NCBI RefSeq assembly: GCF_020176955.2
Contig: NZ_JAIUCZ020000005.1
Location: forward strand, 186,001-250,000
DNA: 64,000 nt
DNA from: Nocardia sp. alder85J
GTDB lineage: Bacteria; Actinomycetota; Actinomycetes; Mycobacteriales; Mycobacteriaceae
Direction: 5' to 3'
Shown here in pieces: positions 1 through 8,553 of the stretch. A program made the translations under genes and the position numbers. A model generated the notes under the pieces. That model did no database searches. It was not told the origin of the DNA and saw nothing but the letters and a program-made list of their open reading frames with translations. The stretch's first letter is position 1. Each line of letters starts with the position of its first letter.

Positions 1-573
1 GAGGTGGTGCAGACCGGCGCCTGGATCGTTCCCGACGCACGGCCGCTGCCCGGTGAGCTGACGGCATTCCTGGACGCGGGGACTCCCCCGGTGTACATCG
101 GCTTCGGGAGCATGCGGGTGCGCGACGGGGTTGCCCGGGTCGCGATCGATGCGGTCCGCGCGCACGGCCGCCGGGTGCTGCTGTCCCGGGGATGGGCCCG
201 GTTGGCCGCGATCGATGACCGCTGCGACTGTCTGGTGGTCGGCGAGGTGAACCATCAGGCGCTGTTCCCCCGGCTCGCCGCCGTCGTCCATCACGGAGGT
301 GCGGGCACGACGACGATCGCCGCCCGCGCCGGGGTGCCCCAGGTGGTGATCCCCCAGATGACCGATCAGGGGTACTGGGCGCGGCGGGTGGCCGAACTCG
401 GCATCGGTGCGTCGTTGCCGGAGAACGCCGATCCCGATCCGGAATTGTCGTCCGCCGCCGTCGGGACGGCCTTGGCGGCCGGCACCCGGGCACGGGCGGG
501 CGAGGTGGCCGGCACGGTCGGCACCGACGGGGCGGCGGTCGCGGCGACATTGCTGATCGACTCGATCGGATAG
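1..573 (+). CDS. Glycosyltransferase, GT1/GT-B type, C-terminal part (5' end outside window)
   Basis: This is the C-terminal, nucleotide-sugar-binding half of a GT-B fold glycosyltransferase of the sterol/macrolide UGT-like family. The frame is open to base 1, so the true start lies upstream of the window. Visible landmarks are the start of the C-terminal Rossmann domain (PVYIGFGSM) and the donor-binding signature HHGGAGTTTIAARAGVPQVV followed by DQGYWARRVAELG. In this family the HHGGAGT loop contacts the diphosphate of the NDP-sugar. Such enzymes glycosylate lipids, sterols or secondary metabolites; the acceptor cannot be told from this half. The family call is confident, the substrate is not. 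Confidence 0.85.
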   Translation, partial: EVVQTGAWIVPDARPLPGELTAFLDAGTPPVYIGFGSMRVRDGVARVAIDAVRAHGRRVLLSRGWARLAAIDDRCDCLVVGEVNHQALFPRLAAVVHHGGAGTTTIAARAGVPQVVIPQMTDQGYWARRVAELGIGASLPENADPDPELSSAAVGTALAAGTRARAGEVAGTVGTDGAAVAATLLIDSIG

Positions 574-774
574 CGCGTCCGGGGGTTCCCGGAGACGGGT
601 GGGCTCATCGCGACGATCGTCGCGGATCAGTGGTCCCATTGACGAGTAGTGCCGTGTCGAGCAGACAAGGGTACGGATGTCCCGAGCCGTGTTCCGGAAG
701 CCCAGCACCGACGAACTCACCGCCCGCCGCATCGCCGCCGCGCCACCCGTACCTGCCCCGGTGGCGAGGCGCGC

Positions 775-1980
775 ATGACCGACGATCTGAACCGGGTCCT
801 CGCCCGGATCCTGGACGATCTGAGACGCCTCACCAGGAAGGAGGCGGAGGCCTGGGGAGATACCGAAGCCGATATGGCTCGCGTTGTTCGAGACGATGCC
901 GCCGAGAAGACGGTTGTCGACCGGGAGGGCGGGCGTGCGGTCGAGGACGCGGAACGTGCGCCGGAGCTGGATCTCGGCCGGTCCGACGGCATCCCCGAGG
1001 TGGTCGACGAGACGGAGCCGTTCCGGGAGCGGGTGGACCGGATGCACACGGCCACCACGCGCTTGGCCGAACTGGACGACGACGTCGAATCGGCGCTGTT
1101 CGATGCGGAACTCGCCGACGTGACAGCGCGCGATGCCGAGTTGTCGGCCGGCAGCCGGTTCCAGGACTGGTTCGGCGTCAAGATGCAGTCGTTCGACTGG
1201 GCGAGCGACACGGACCCGTTGGCACTCGACGGCGTCGTCGACGACATGTGGCACGAGGTGGGCGACGCCTACGACCGGGCCGCCGACGCGCATCGGGAGG
1301 CGGCCGGGATGTGGCGGTCGGCCCAGGAGACCGTTCAGCGGCGCAACAGCCACAAGGCGCAGTTGGTCGATGATTTCACGACGTTCGTCGACGACGCGAC
1401 CGCCCGATCGAGTGGGAATCCGTCGTGGGTGCGAGCCCTGCGGGAGGGCGGCGCACTCGAGCGGGTGGTCGCCGACCGGGAAGCGTCCTATTGCACCGAG
1501 CGCAGCCTCTGGTCGGAGGAGAACGCTCGCCGTATCGGCGCGCAACGGACCGAGGACATCGTCCGCCGCACCGTCCTCGAGCAACAGGACCGAGGTGAAT
1601 CGGCGGCGGCTGCCGATGACGTGTTCGGCCAGATCATCGCGGGCGACGCGGCCGAGGTGAGACTGGGACACGAAGCCACGAACATGGCCGCGCAGACCGA
1701 GTTCATGCTGTCCTCCGAGGCGCGTCGCGACGAGAGCGAGAAACTGTGGAGTTCGGGTTCCCGCGCACGCAACGCCTCCGAGCAGCTGAAGCAGACCCTC
1801 GGCGATCTGCGGTCGCACGACTGGCGGTCACCCCTGGGCCTCGCGTCGAGCGATGTCACCGACACCTATCTGACGGCGCTGACCAGGGAGCCGATCGCCG
1901 AGGACGGGCGACCACAACGCACGGTTCTCACGTCGGTGCTCACCGGCAATGTCACCAAGATCCTCGACGCGCTCGAATAG
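775..1980 (+). CDS. Acidic, helical hypothetical protein
   Basis: Not recognised. The 401-residue product has no signal peptide or membrane segment, has a single cysteine, and is rich in Asp, Glu, Arg and Ala with long heptad-like stretches, which suggests an all-helical or coiled-coil soluble protein. The ATG at 775 is preferred over the upstream in-frame codon at 649: a GAGG lies a few bases upstream, and the first 42 codons of the longer version are Arg/Pro-rich and look like out-of-frame sequence. It stands alone, downstream of the glycosyltransferase and convergent with meaB. Helical proteins of this kind are sometimes linked to type VII secretion or toxin systems, but no WXG, toxin or immunity motif is visible. 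Confidence 0.6.
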   Translation: MTDDLNRVLARILDDLRRLTRKEAEAWGDTEADMARVVRDDAAEKTVVDREGGRAVEDAERAPELDLGRSDGIPEVVDETEPFRERVDRMHTATTRLAELDDDVESALFDAELADVTARDAELSAGSRFQDWFGVKMQSFDWASDTDPLALDGVVDDMWHEVGDAYDRAADAHREAAGMWRSAQETVQRRNSHKAQLVDDFTTFVDDATARSSGNPSWVRALREGGALERVVADREASYCTERSLWSEENARRIGAQRTEDIVRRTVLEQQDRGESAAAADDVFGQIIAGDAAEVRLGHEATNMAAQTEFMLSSEARRDESEKLWSSGSRARNASEQLKQTLGDLRSHDWRSPLGLASSDVTDTYLTALTREPIAEDGRPQRTVLTSVLTGNVTKILDALE

Positions 1981-2068
1981 TGTTTGCGCACACAGCATTT
2001 CCGCCGGTCCGCAGGCCGGGCACCGCTGGGCGGCGGTATCGCCGCGGACCGGCTCCGGGTGGCGGCCC

Positions 2069-2956
2069 TCAGGGTAGCGCCGCCGCCGATCGGGCCGGGC
2101 GCAGCAGGTTTTCGGCGGCGGTGTAGGGGTCGCCGTGGCCGGCGGCGACGGCGGCGGCGAGGGTGTCCAGGTCCGGGTGGGTGCGCAGGCGGGTCTGGGC
2201 CAGGGACAGGATCTGGGCGCGAGCGCGGGCGGTGCGGCGCTCGGGGGTGTCGGTGCGGGCGTGCGCGTCGATGGTCTCGAGCAGTTCGGTGATGCCCTCG
2301 TTGCGCGCGGCGATCAGTTTCAGGATGGGGGCGTGGGTTTCCTGGCGCAGGTCGCGGACGGTCTGATCGGCGCCGTCGCGGTCGGCCTTGTTCACCACCA
2401 TGATGTCGGCGACCTCCAGCAGGCCCGCCTTCGCGGCCTGAACCGCGTCTCCGGCACCGGGATTCAGGATCACCAGGGTCGGATCGGCGATGGCGGCGAT
2501 CTCGATCTCGGACTGGCCGACGCCGACGGTCTCCAGCAGGATCAGGTCGTAGCCCAGGGCCCCCAGCAGCCGGATCGCGGCGGGCACGGCCGCCGCGAGG
2601 CCGCCGAGGTGGCCGCGGGTGGCGACCGAGCGGATCAGCACGTCCGGATCGTTGATGTGCTGCGCCATGCGAATCCGGTCGCCGAGCAGAGCGCCGCCGC
2701 TGTACGGGGAGGACGGGTCGACGGCCAGGACGGCCACCCGCTGCCCGCGCTCGCGGTAGCCGGCGACCAGGGCGGCGATCGTGGTCGATTTCCCGGCGCC
2801 GGGCGGGCCGGTCACGCCGACCACCCGGACCGGGGCGGGGTCGACGGCGGTGAGCACCTCGTCCCGCTGGTCACTCTCGACCAGGCTCAGCAGTCGCCCG
2901 GTGGCTCGCATCGAGCCCGACCGGGCGGCCGCCAGCAATTCGGCCACCGTCGTCAC
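2069..2956 (-). CDS. meaB: MeaB/ArgK-type G-protein chaperone of B12-dependent acyl-CoA mutase
   Basis: A SIMIBI-class GTPase that in characterised systems gates adenosylcobalamin loading and protects methylmalonyl-CoA mutase-type enzymes from inactivation. Visible: Walker A VTGPPGAGKST, the switch segment VDPSSPYSGGALLGDR, ETVGVGQSE, and the guanine-specificity motif NKAD. The GTG at 2956 (MTTVAELLAAARSG) gives 295 residues, somewhat shorter than the usual 320-330. Further upstream the frame is low-complexity Pro/Arg/Ala sequence running into the thiolase, so it was not used. It is the last gene of a leftward unit after the acyl-CoA ligase and thiolase. The mutase it would serve is 18 kb away at 21.3-23.3 kb, which supports treating both blocks as one pathway. 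Confidence 0.88.
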   Translation of the reverse strand: MTTVAELLAAARSGSMRATGRLLSLVESDQRDEVLTAVDPAPVRVVGVTGPPGAGKSTTIAALVAGYRERGQRVAVLAVDPSSPYSGGALLGDRIRMAQHINDPDVLIRSVATRGHLGGLAAAVPAAIRLLGALGYDLILLETVGVGQSEIEIAAIADPTLVILNPGAGDAVQAAKAGLLEVADIMVVNKADRDGADQTVRDLRQETHAPILKLIAARNEGITELLETIDAHARTDTPERRTARARAQILSLAQTRLRTHPDLDTLAAAVAAGHGDPYTAAENLLRPARSAAALP

Positions 2957-3113
2957 GACCGCCTCCGGTCGCGACTCGGCGCCGGAAGTGGCCGCGGTGC
3001 GGTGGTATTCGGCCGTCCGGCCGTGACCGGCGGCCGCCGCACCGCCGCATCCGGTGACGGTGGGACGGCCGCGTGCGGCACGGCCGGATGCGGGGGGCGG
3101 CGGGTGGCCGGAG

Positions 3114-4274
3114 TCACGGGGCGGGGACCTCGATGACGGTCGCGGAGCCCATGCCGCCGCCGGCGCACAGCGCGGCGATGCCGAAACCGCCACCGCGGCG
3201 GCGCAGTTCGTGCACGAGGGTGACGATCATGCGGGCGCCGGTGGCGGCCACCGGATGGCCCAGCGAGCAGCCGCTGCCGGAGTAGTTGACGATCTGCTCG
3301 TCCAGGTCGAGGGCGCGGATCGCGGCGATCGGGACCGAGGCGAACGCCTCGTTGATCTCGATGAGCTTCACCGCGGACAGCGAGATCCCGGCGCGCGCAA
3401 CGGCCTTGGTGATCGCCTCGATCGGGGCCAGGCCGGTGTCGGCGGGGTCGACGCCGACCGAGGCCCAGGAGCGGATGTAGCCCAGGGCGGGCAGGCCGAG
3501 ACGGTCACTGGCGATCGCCAGGGCGGCGGCGCCGTCGTTGGAACCGGAGGCGTTACCGGCGGTGATGCTGAAGCCCTCGATCTCCGGGTGCAGCACCTTC
3601 AGGCCGGCCAGCCGCTCCAGGCTGGTGTCGCGGCGCGGGTGCTCGTCGACGGCGAACAGGCCGTGCGGGGTCTCGATCGGGACGATCTCCTCCTTGAACC
3701 GGCCCTCGTCGATGGCGGCGATCGCGTTGCGGTGCGAGCGCAGCGCCCAGGCGTCGAGCTCCGCGCGGGAGATGCCCGACTTGACCGCGGTGTTCCAGCC
3801 GACGGTGATCGACATGTCCATGGTGGGGGCGTCGACCCGCTCCGGATGACTCGGCGAGGTCCACGGGTCCTGCCACTGCTCGTTGCCCTCCTCGTCCCGG
3901 CCGATGCGGAAACGCGAACGCGGCGAGGTGGATTCGGAGTTCACGCCACCGGCGATGATCAGCTCGTCCATGCCGGCGCGGATGCTGCCCGCGGCGGACT
4001 GCACCGCCGCCATGCCCGCGGCGCAGTGCCGGTTGTTGGCCAGGCCCGCGGAGCTGGTGAGCCCGGCGGTGATCGCCGCGTACCGGGCCAGCACACCGCC
4101 GCCGTAGCGGCCCTCGCCCAGGATCACGTCGTCGACCGGGGCGCCGTCGAGTTGTTCGGCGACCGCGCCGACCACGTGGCGGGACAGCTCGAAGGCGTCG
4201 GTGTCGCGCAGGGTGCCCTTGCGGGCGGTGCCGATCGGTGCGCGGAGCGCGGAGACGATGACGGCTTCAGGCAT
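3114..4274 (-). CDS. Thiolase (acetyl-CoA acyltransferase, FadA-like)
   Basis: A 386-residue degradative thiolase that would cleave a 3-ketoacyl-CoA with CoA. The nucleophilic cysteine lies in NNRHCAAGMAAVQSAAGSI. The C-terminal half carries NEAFAS, the GSGCSLGHPVAATGARM box with the catalytic His, and CAGGGMGSATVIE with the second Cys, so the full Cys-His-Cys set is present. The ATG at 4274 (MPEAVIVSALRAPIG) matches the conserved family N-terminus and overlaps the end of the upstream ligase by 8 bases, which indicates translational coupling. It sits between the ligase and meaB in a leftward unit driven from the palindrome-bearing promoter near 5.72 kb. The chain length or branching of the substrate cannot be read from sequence. 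Confidence 0.9.
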   Translation of the reverse strand: MPEAVIVSALRAPIGTARKGTLRDTDAFELSRHVVGAVAEQLDGAPVDDVILGEGRYGGGVLARYAAITAGLTSSAGLANNRHCAAGMAAVQSAAGSIRAGMDELIIAGGVNSESTSPRSRFRIGRDEEGNEQWQDPWTSPSHPERVDAPTMDMSITVGWNTAVKSGISRAELDAWALRSHRNAIAAIDEGRFKEEIVPIETPHGLFAVDEHPRRDTSLERLAGLKVLHPEIEGFSITAGNASGSNDGAAALAIASDRLGLPALGYIRSWASVGVDPADTGLAPIEAITKAVARAGISLSAVKLIEINEAFASVPIAAIRALDLDEQIVNYSGSGCSLGHPVAATGARMIVTLVHELRRRGGGFGIAALCAGGGMGSATVIEVPAP

Positions 4275-5712
4275 TGGAGCTCTCCATTTCGGCGACGAGG
4301 TTGCGGCGCAACAGCTTTCCGGTTTCGGTCTTGGGCAGTTCGGGGCGGAAGACGATGGCGTCGGGGGTCTTCGAGGACCGCAGCCGGTCCTTGACCCAGG
4401 TGCGCAACTCCTCCGGGTCGATCGGGGCGCCGCCCTCGGCGCCCACGACCACGGCCACCAGCCGCTGCCCCCATTCCGGATCCGGGACACCGATCACCGC
4501 GGCCTCGATGATCCCGGGATGTTCGAGCAGGACGTCCTCGATCTCGGCGGGCGCGATGTTCTCGCCGCCGCGGATGATGGTGTCGTCGGCGCGGCCCTCG
4601 ATGAACAGGTAACCATCGGCGTCCAAGCGGCCCAGATCGCGGGTGGGGAACCAGCCCTCGGCGTCCAGGGCGCTGCGGCCGCCGTACTCGCCGGAGATCT
4701 GCTCACCGCGCACGAACACCAGGCCGGTCTCGCCGGTGCCCACCAATTCGTCGGCCTCGCTGCGGATCTGGATCTCGATGCCGGGCAGCGCCTGGCCCAC
4801 CGAGCCGAGCCGGTCGCGCACGGCCGGATCGTCGGAGGCGAAGGCGACCCGGTGGTCGTCGGGGCCCAGCACCGCGACCGACGAGGCGGTCTCGGTCAGG
4901 CCGTAGGCATTGACGAAACCGGTGGCCGGGAAGACCCGCAGCGCGTGCTCCAGCACCGGACGCGGGGTGCGGGCGCCGCCGTAGGAGAGGCTGGCCAGCG
5001 TCGGGACGTTCGCGTCGTCGCCGTCGACCGCCGCGACGATGCGCGCGAGCATGGTCGGCACCACCATCGCGTGGGTGATGTGTTCCCGCCGGACGGTGTC
5101 CAGCCAGCCCGCCGCGTCGAACGCCGACAGGTAGACCACACGACGGCCGGAGTACAGGTTGGACATCAGGTTGGTCAGGCCCGCGATGTGGTAGGTCGGG
5201 ACCGCCACCAGCGAGGCCGCGCCCTCCTCGGCGGCGCCGAAGTCCACGGTGTTGAGCAGGTACGCCATCAGATGACGGTGCCGCAGCAACGCCGCCTTCG
5301 GTTCCGAGGTGGTGCCGCTGGTGTAGATGATCACCGCCACCGCGTCACCGTCCCAGGGGACCTCGATCTCGGGGGCCTCGCCGGCGTCACCGGCGACCAG
5401 CTCGTCCAGATCCTCCGGACGCAGCACCAGCGCGCCGGGATGGCGGGCCAGCAGCGCGGTGAGCTGCTGTTCGCCGAGGCGGTAGTTCAGCGGGACGAAC
5501 GGCACGCCCGCGAGCGCCGCGCCGAACAGGGCCACCGGATAGGCCAGGTGGTTGGCGCCCAGGTACAGCACCGCCGGGTACTGCCCGAAGCGCGCCGCCG
5601 CCCGGCGGGCCTGCGCGAGCAGGTCCGACGCGGACAGCGACCGATCGTCGACCGTGATAACCGGTCGTTCTCCGGCCGATGCGGCCATGTCTAGGATCAT
5701 GCTGATGTTCAT
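4267..5712 (-). CDS. AMP-forming acyl-CoA ligase (FadD-like)
   Basis: An ANL-superfamily enzyme of 481 residues that activates a carboxylic acid through an acyl-adenylate to its CoA thioester. Visible motifs: P-loop YTSGTTSEPKAALLRH, adenylate motif YGLTET, hinge region GRADDTIIRGGENIAPAEIE, and the catalytic lysine motif PKTETGKLLRR. All key residues are present. The ATG at 5712 gives MNISMILDMAAS; an internal ATG at 5700 is possible. If 5712 is used the start codon abuts the operator palindrome, leaving little or no leader. It is first in a leftward unit with the thiolase and meaB, divergent from two SDR genes. The substrate is unknown, but the neighbours point to a branched or cyclic acid. 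Confidence 0.9.
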   Translation of the reverse strand: MNISMILDMAASAGERPVITVDDRSLSASDLLAQARRAAARFGQYPAVLYLGANHLAYPVALFGAALAGVPFVPLNYRLGEQQLTALLARHPGALVLRPEDLDELVAGDAGEAPEIEVPWDGDAVAVIIYTSGTTSEPKAALLRHRHLMAYLLNTVDFGAAEEGAASLVAVPTYHIAGLTNLMSNLYSGRRVVYLSAFDAAGWLDTVRREHITHAMVVPTMLARIVAAVDGDDANVPTLASLSYGGARTPRPVLEHALRVFPATGFVNAYGLTETASSVAVLGPDDHRVAFASDDPAVRDRLGSVGQALPGIEIQIRSEADELVGTGETGLVFVRGEQISGEYGGRSALDAEGWFPTRDLGRLDADGYLFIEGRADDTIIRGGENIAPAEIEDVLLEHPGIIEAAVIGVPDPEWGQRLVAVVVGAEGGAPIDPEELRTWVKDRLRSSKTPDAIVFRPELPKTETGKLLRRNLVAEMESSNA

Positions 5713-5728
5713 GAGAATATTATTCTCA
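5712..5728. promoter_or_regulatory. Operator-like palindrome TGAGAATA-T-TATTCTCA
   Basis: A perfect 17-base inverted repeat with one central base lies between the divergent ligase (5712, minus) and SDR (5767, plus) genes. The same core, GAGAATA-n-TATTCTC, recurs at 16122-16136 in the other ligase/ferredoxin-reductase divergent promoter. Length and symmetry fit a TetR-family repressor site. No TetR gene is visible in the window, so the regulator would act in trans. Confidence 0.7.
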
Positions 5729-5766
5729 CCTCAAGAGAGTCCTAGTTGCAAGAGAGGATAAGCACT

Positions 5767-6531
5767 ATGCAGATCAACGGGAGCTCTGCGCTGGTCGTGG
5801 GCGGTACCGGCGGCCTCGGCGAGGCCACCGTCCGCCGCCTGCACGCCGCCGGCGCCAAGGTCGTCGTCGCGGATGTCGCCGACGAGAAGGGCAAGCAGCT
5901 CGAGGACGAGCTGGGCATCCGCTACGTGCACACCGACGCCACCAGCGAGGAATCGGTGCTGGCCGCGATCGCGGAGGCGGAGGCCCTGGCCCCGCTGCGC
6001 ATCTCGGTGGACACCCACGGCGGCCCCGCCAAGGGCGGCCGGCTCGTCGGCAAGGACGGGTCCCCGCTCGCCCTGGACGGGTTCAAGATCACCATCGAGT
6101 TCTACCTGACCGCTGTGTTCAATGTCATGCGGCTGGCGGCGGCGGCGATGGCCAAGACCGAGCCGCTGGAGGAGGGCGCCCGCGGCGTCATCATCAACAC
6201 CGCCTCCATCGCCGGGTACGAGGGCCAGATCGGCCAGCTGAACTACTCCGCGGCCAAGGGCGGCGTGATCGGCATGACCCTGGTCGCCGCGCGCGACCTG
6301 TCGCCGCTGGGCATCCGGGTGGTCGGCATCGCGCCGGGCACCATCAACACCCCCGCCTACGGCAAGGCCGCCGATCAGCTCGAGCAGTACTGGGCCCCGC
6401 AGGTGCCGTTCCCGAAGCGGATGGGCCGGTCCGAGGAGTACGCGCAGCTGGCACAGGCCATCATCGAGAACAACTACCTCAACGGCGACGTCATCCGGCT
6501 CGACGGCGCTCTCCGCTTCCCGCCGAAGTGA
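5767..6531 (+). CDS. SDR dehydrogenase, 3-hydroxyacyl-CoA dehydrogenase type II-like
   Basis: A classical short-chain dehydrogenase of 254 residues. The N-terminal dinucleotide motif is GGTGGLGEA, an acidic residue after the second strand (VVVADVAD) favours NAD over NADP, and the catalytic Ser and Tyr-x-x-x-Lys lie in NTASIAGYEG and NYSAAKGG. The long insert after strand 4 (VDTHGGPAKGGRLVGKDG) resembles the HSD17B10/type II 3-hydroxyacyl-CoA dehydrogenases, which oxidise branched and steroid-derived hydroxyacyl-CoAs. The ATG at 5767 was chosen because AGAGAGGA stands 8 bases upstream; the longer TTG start would remove this site. It is first gene of a rightward pair controlled by the palindrome at 5712-5728. 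Confidence 0.87.
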   Translation: MQINGSSALVVGGTGGLGEATVRRLHAAGAKVVVADVADEKGKQLEDELGIRYVHTDATSEESVLAAIAEAEALAPLRISVDTHGGPAKGGRLVGKDGSPLALDGFKITIEFYLTAVFNVMRLAAAAMAKTEPLEEGARGVIINTASIAGYEGQIGQLNYSAAKGGVIGMTLVAARDLSPLGIRVVGIAPGTINTPAYGKAADQLEQYWAPQVPFPKRMGRSEEYAQLAQAIIENNYLNGDVIRLDGALRFPPK

Positions 6532-6538
6532 GCCCGCG

Positions 6539-7288
6539 ATGACTTCGCTGGCAGGCAAGGTCGCCTTCGTCGCCGGGGCCAGCCGGGGCATCGGGGCCAC
6601 GGTCGCCGAGGCCCTGGCGGCCGCGGGGGCCACGGTCGCGGTCGCGGCCCGCTCCGAGACCGAGGGCAAGCTGCCGGGCACCATCGGCGCGGTGGCCGAC
6701 CGGATCACCGCGGCCGGCGGCCGCGCGCTGCCGGTGCCGTGTGATGTCTCCGACGAGGAGTCGGTGAACGCGGCGGTGGCCACCACCGTGGACGCGTTCG
6801 GCGGCATCGACATCCTGGTGGCCAACGCCGGGGTGCTGTGGATGGGGCCGATCGAGACGACTCCGCTCAAGCGCTGGCAGCTGTGCCTGGACGTCAACCT
6901 GACCGGGGTGTTCCTGGTGACCAAGGCGGTGATCCCGCACGTGCGGGCCCGCGGTGGCGGCTCGCTGATCGCGATCACCACCACCGGGGTCGACATGATC
7001 GACCGCGGCGCCAACGCCTACTGGGTGTCCAAGGCGGCGGCGGAGCGGCTGTATCTGGGGCTGGCCTCGGATCTGAAGGGCGACAACATCGCCGTCAACT
7101 GCCTGAGCCCGTCGCGGGTGGTGCTCACCGAGGGGTGGGCGGCCGGTGGTGGCGGGGTGAAGATTCCGCCGGAGGCGATCGAGCCGCCGGAGGCGATGGC
7201 GAATGCCGCTGTGCTGCTGGCCGGGCAGGACGCGACCGGGATCACCGGAACCGTCCAGCGCTCGGAGACACTGGTGGCCCAGGGCTGA
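6539..7288 (+). CDS. SDR family oxidoreductase
   Basis: A second short-chain dehydrogenase of 249 residues, starting 7 bases after the stop of the first and so probably cotranscribed. The cofactor motif GASRGIGAT is followed by basic residues (VAVAARSET), suggesting NADP(H). NAG is present (ILVANAGVL). The catalytic Tyr-x-x-x-Lys is in AYWVSKAAAERL, while the usual Ser position reads ITTTGVD, with Thr instead of Ser. The Ser-to-Thr change is uncommon but can be functional. The C-terminus (ITGTVQRSETLVAQG) differs from the usual DGG ending. It would oxidise or reduce a hydroxy/keto intermediate; the substrate is unknown. Confidence 0.83.
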   Translation: MTSLAGKVAFVAGASRGIGATVAEALAAAGATVAVAARSETEGKLPGTIGAVADRITAAGGRALPVPCDVSDEESVNAAVATTVDAFGGIDILVANAGVLWMGPIETTPLKRWQLCLDVNLTGVFLVTKAVIPHVRARGGGSLIAITTTGVDMIDRGANAYWVSKAAAERLYLGLASDLKGDNIAVNCLSPSRVVLTEGWAAGGGGVKIPPEAIEPPEAMANAAVLLAGQDATGITGTVQRSETLVAQG

Positions 7289-7303
7289 TCGCGGATCGAT
7301 GCG

Positions 7304-7337
7304 GCGGGCCCGGTTGTCGTGAGACGACCGGGCCCGC
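7304..7337 (+). terminator. GC-rich hairpin after SDR pair
   Basis: The inverted repeat GCGGGCCCGGT / ACCGGGCCCGC (11 bp, 12-base spacer that can pair partly) begins 15 bases after the second SDR stop. There is no T-tract, as is common for actinobacterial intrinsic terminators. It probably ends the SDR transcript before the exported beta-propeller gene. Confidence 0.65.
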
Positions 7338-7424
7338 AGTCGTTTCCGGGTCAGGCCGGCGGGCAGCAGACCCGGTCGACGTCACGCCGGGCGGGTCCGT
7401 GAGGGCGCTGATAGATTGGCGCCC

Positions 7425-8399
7425 ATGCGGATCGGGAGCAACGGGGGGCGCGGGCGGATCCGCGCGGGATGGCTGGCCGCCGCGGCGGCCGCGGGAGTGA
7501 TCACCGGGCAGGCGCAGCTGAGCGCGGCGTCGGCGGCCACGGACTGTTCGGCGGGGTGGCAGTCCACCACGCTGATGACCGGGCACGGCCAGCTGGAGAA
7601 TCTGGACCCGGACGGGCAGGGCGGTTTCTACGTCTCCGGGTTGCAGTCCGGTGAGTTGCTGCACCTGCGGGCCTCGGGCGAGGTCGACACGCTCGCACGC
7701 GGTTTGACCGCGCCCGGCGGGGTCCGGTTCGACGGTCGCTCCGTGTACTTCCTCACCGGTGACGCGTTTCCCGGGCCGCCGGGGGCGTTGCATCGCTACG
7801 ACCCGGCGACCGGGGAGTTCACCGATCTGCTCGGCGGGCTGAACATGCCCAACGGGTTGCTGCTGCTGCCCGACGGTGATCTGCTCATCGCCTCGTCCGC
7901 ACCGTCGGACACCTCCCAGGGCGTGTCCCGGTACCGGCCCTCCACCGGGGAGTACACCAAGGCGTGGGCGCCGCTCGGCCTGTCCAACGGGATGGCACTG
8001 TCCGGAGACCGGCAGGCGGTCTACGTGAGCACGCTGACGGCGCAGATCTACCGGGTGCCGCTGGACGCGCCCCAGAACGCGAGCGTCGTGCTGGGTGCCC
8101 CGAGTCTGGTCGCGCTGCCCGACGATATGGATGCGGCCCGGTCCGGCACGCTGTACTTCGCCGATCAGGTCGCCGGGGCGGTGTATCAGGCCGATCCCGC
8201 GACCGGTGCGGCGTGTTCCGTGGTGACGGGGCTGATCACGCCCGGTCCGGTCCGGATGCCACCCGATGGCGCCAGTTCGGTGCGCATCGCCCGCGACGGC
8301 GACGGCTGGGCCCTGTACGTCACCGCCATGGACGGGGCGCTGCGGCGGCTGCGGCCGCCGCCGGGTGTCGACCTGACACCCGCGACACCCGGCCGCTGA
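7425..8399 (+). CDS. Exported SMP-30/gluconolactonase-like beta-propeller protein
   Basis: A 324-residue protein with an N-terminal signal peptide: Arg-rich start (MRIGSNGGRGRIRAG), a hydrophobic core (WLAAAAAAGVITG) and a likely cleavage after AASA. The mature part has repeated blades such as LHRYDPATGEFTDLL, SRYRPSTGEYTKAW and VYQADPATGAACSVV. This is the six-bladed SMP-30/lactonase/strictosidine-synthase fold. Family members hydrolyse lactones or bind sugars and metals; a precise substrate cannot be assigned. The ATG at 7425 was preferred to an upstream TTG because it begins a normal signal peptide. It stands alone behind a terminator within the catabolic region, so an extracytoplasmic lactonase feeding that pathway is possible but only inferred. 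Confidence 0.75.
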   Translation: MRIGSNGGRGRIRAGWLAAAAAAGVITGQAQLSAASAATDCSAGWQSTTLMTGHGQLENLDPDGQGGFYVSGLQSGELLHLRASGEVDTLARGLTAPGGVRFDGRSVYFLTGDAFPGPPGALHRYDPATGEFTDLLGGLNMPNGLLLLPDGDLLIASSAPSDTSQGVSRYRPSTGEYTKAWAPLGLSNGMALSGDRQAVYVSTLTAQIYRVPLDAPQNASVVLGAPSLVALPDDMDAARSGTLYFADQVAGAVYQADPATGAACSVVTGLITPGPVRMPPDGASSVRIARDGDGWALYVTAMDGALRRLRPPPGVDLTPATPGR

Positions 8400-8410
8400 G
8401 CGAACGACTC

Positions 8411-8515
8411 GGTCGCCGACCGAATTGCCCGGCCACCGAGCTGGTTACGCAGCCGCCGACCGAATTGCCGGGCCGCCGAACCAGTTGCGCGGCGGCTGAC
8501 CGAGGTGCCGCGGGC
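8411..8515. repeat. Imperfect 40-bp-period direct repeat, about 2.5 copies
   Basis: The phrase GCCGACCGAATTGCC occurs at about 8415 and again exactly 40 bases later, each time followed by a related CCACCGAG / CCGCCGAA segment; a weaker third copy (GGCTGACCGAGGTGCC) follows after another 40 bases. The array lies in the non-coding gap between the convergent genes at 8399 and 8554. There are too few copies, and they are too imperfect, for a CRISPR array. Function unknown. Confidence 0.6.
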
Positions 8516-8553
8516 GCGGCCGGAACTGCCTGTCGCGTATGTTGTTTCGCTGT

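Noticed and set aside
8411..8515. CRISPR array
   Set aside because: Only two to three imperfect copies, no constant repeat/unique spacer pattern and no cas genes.
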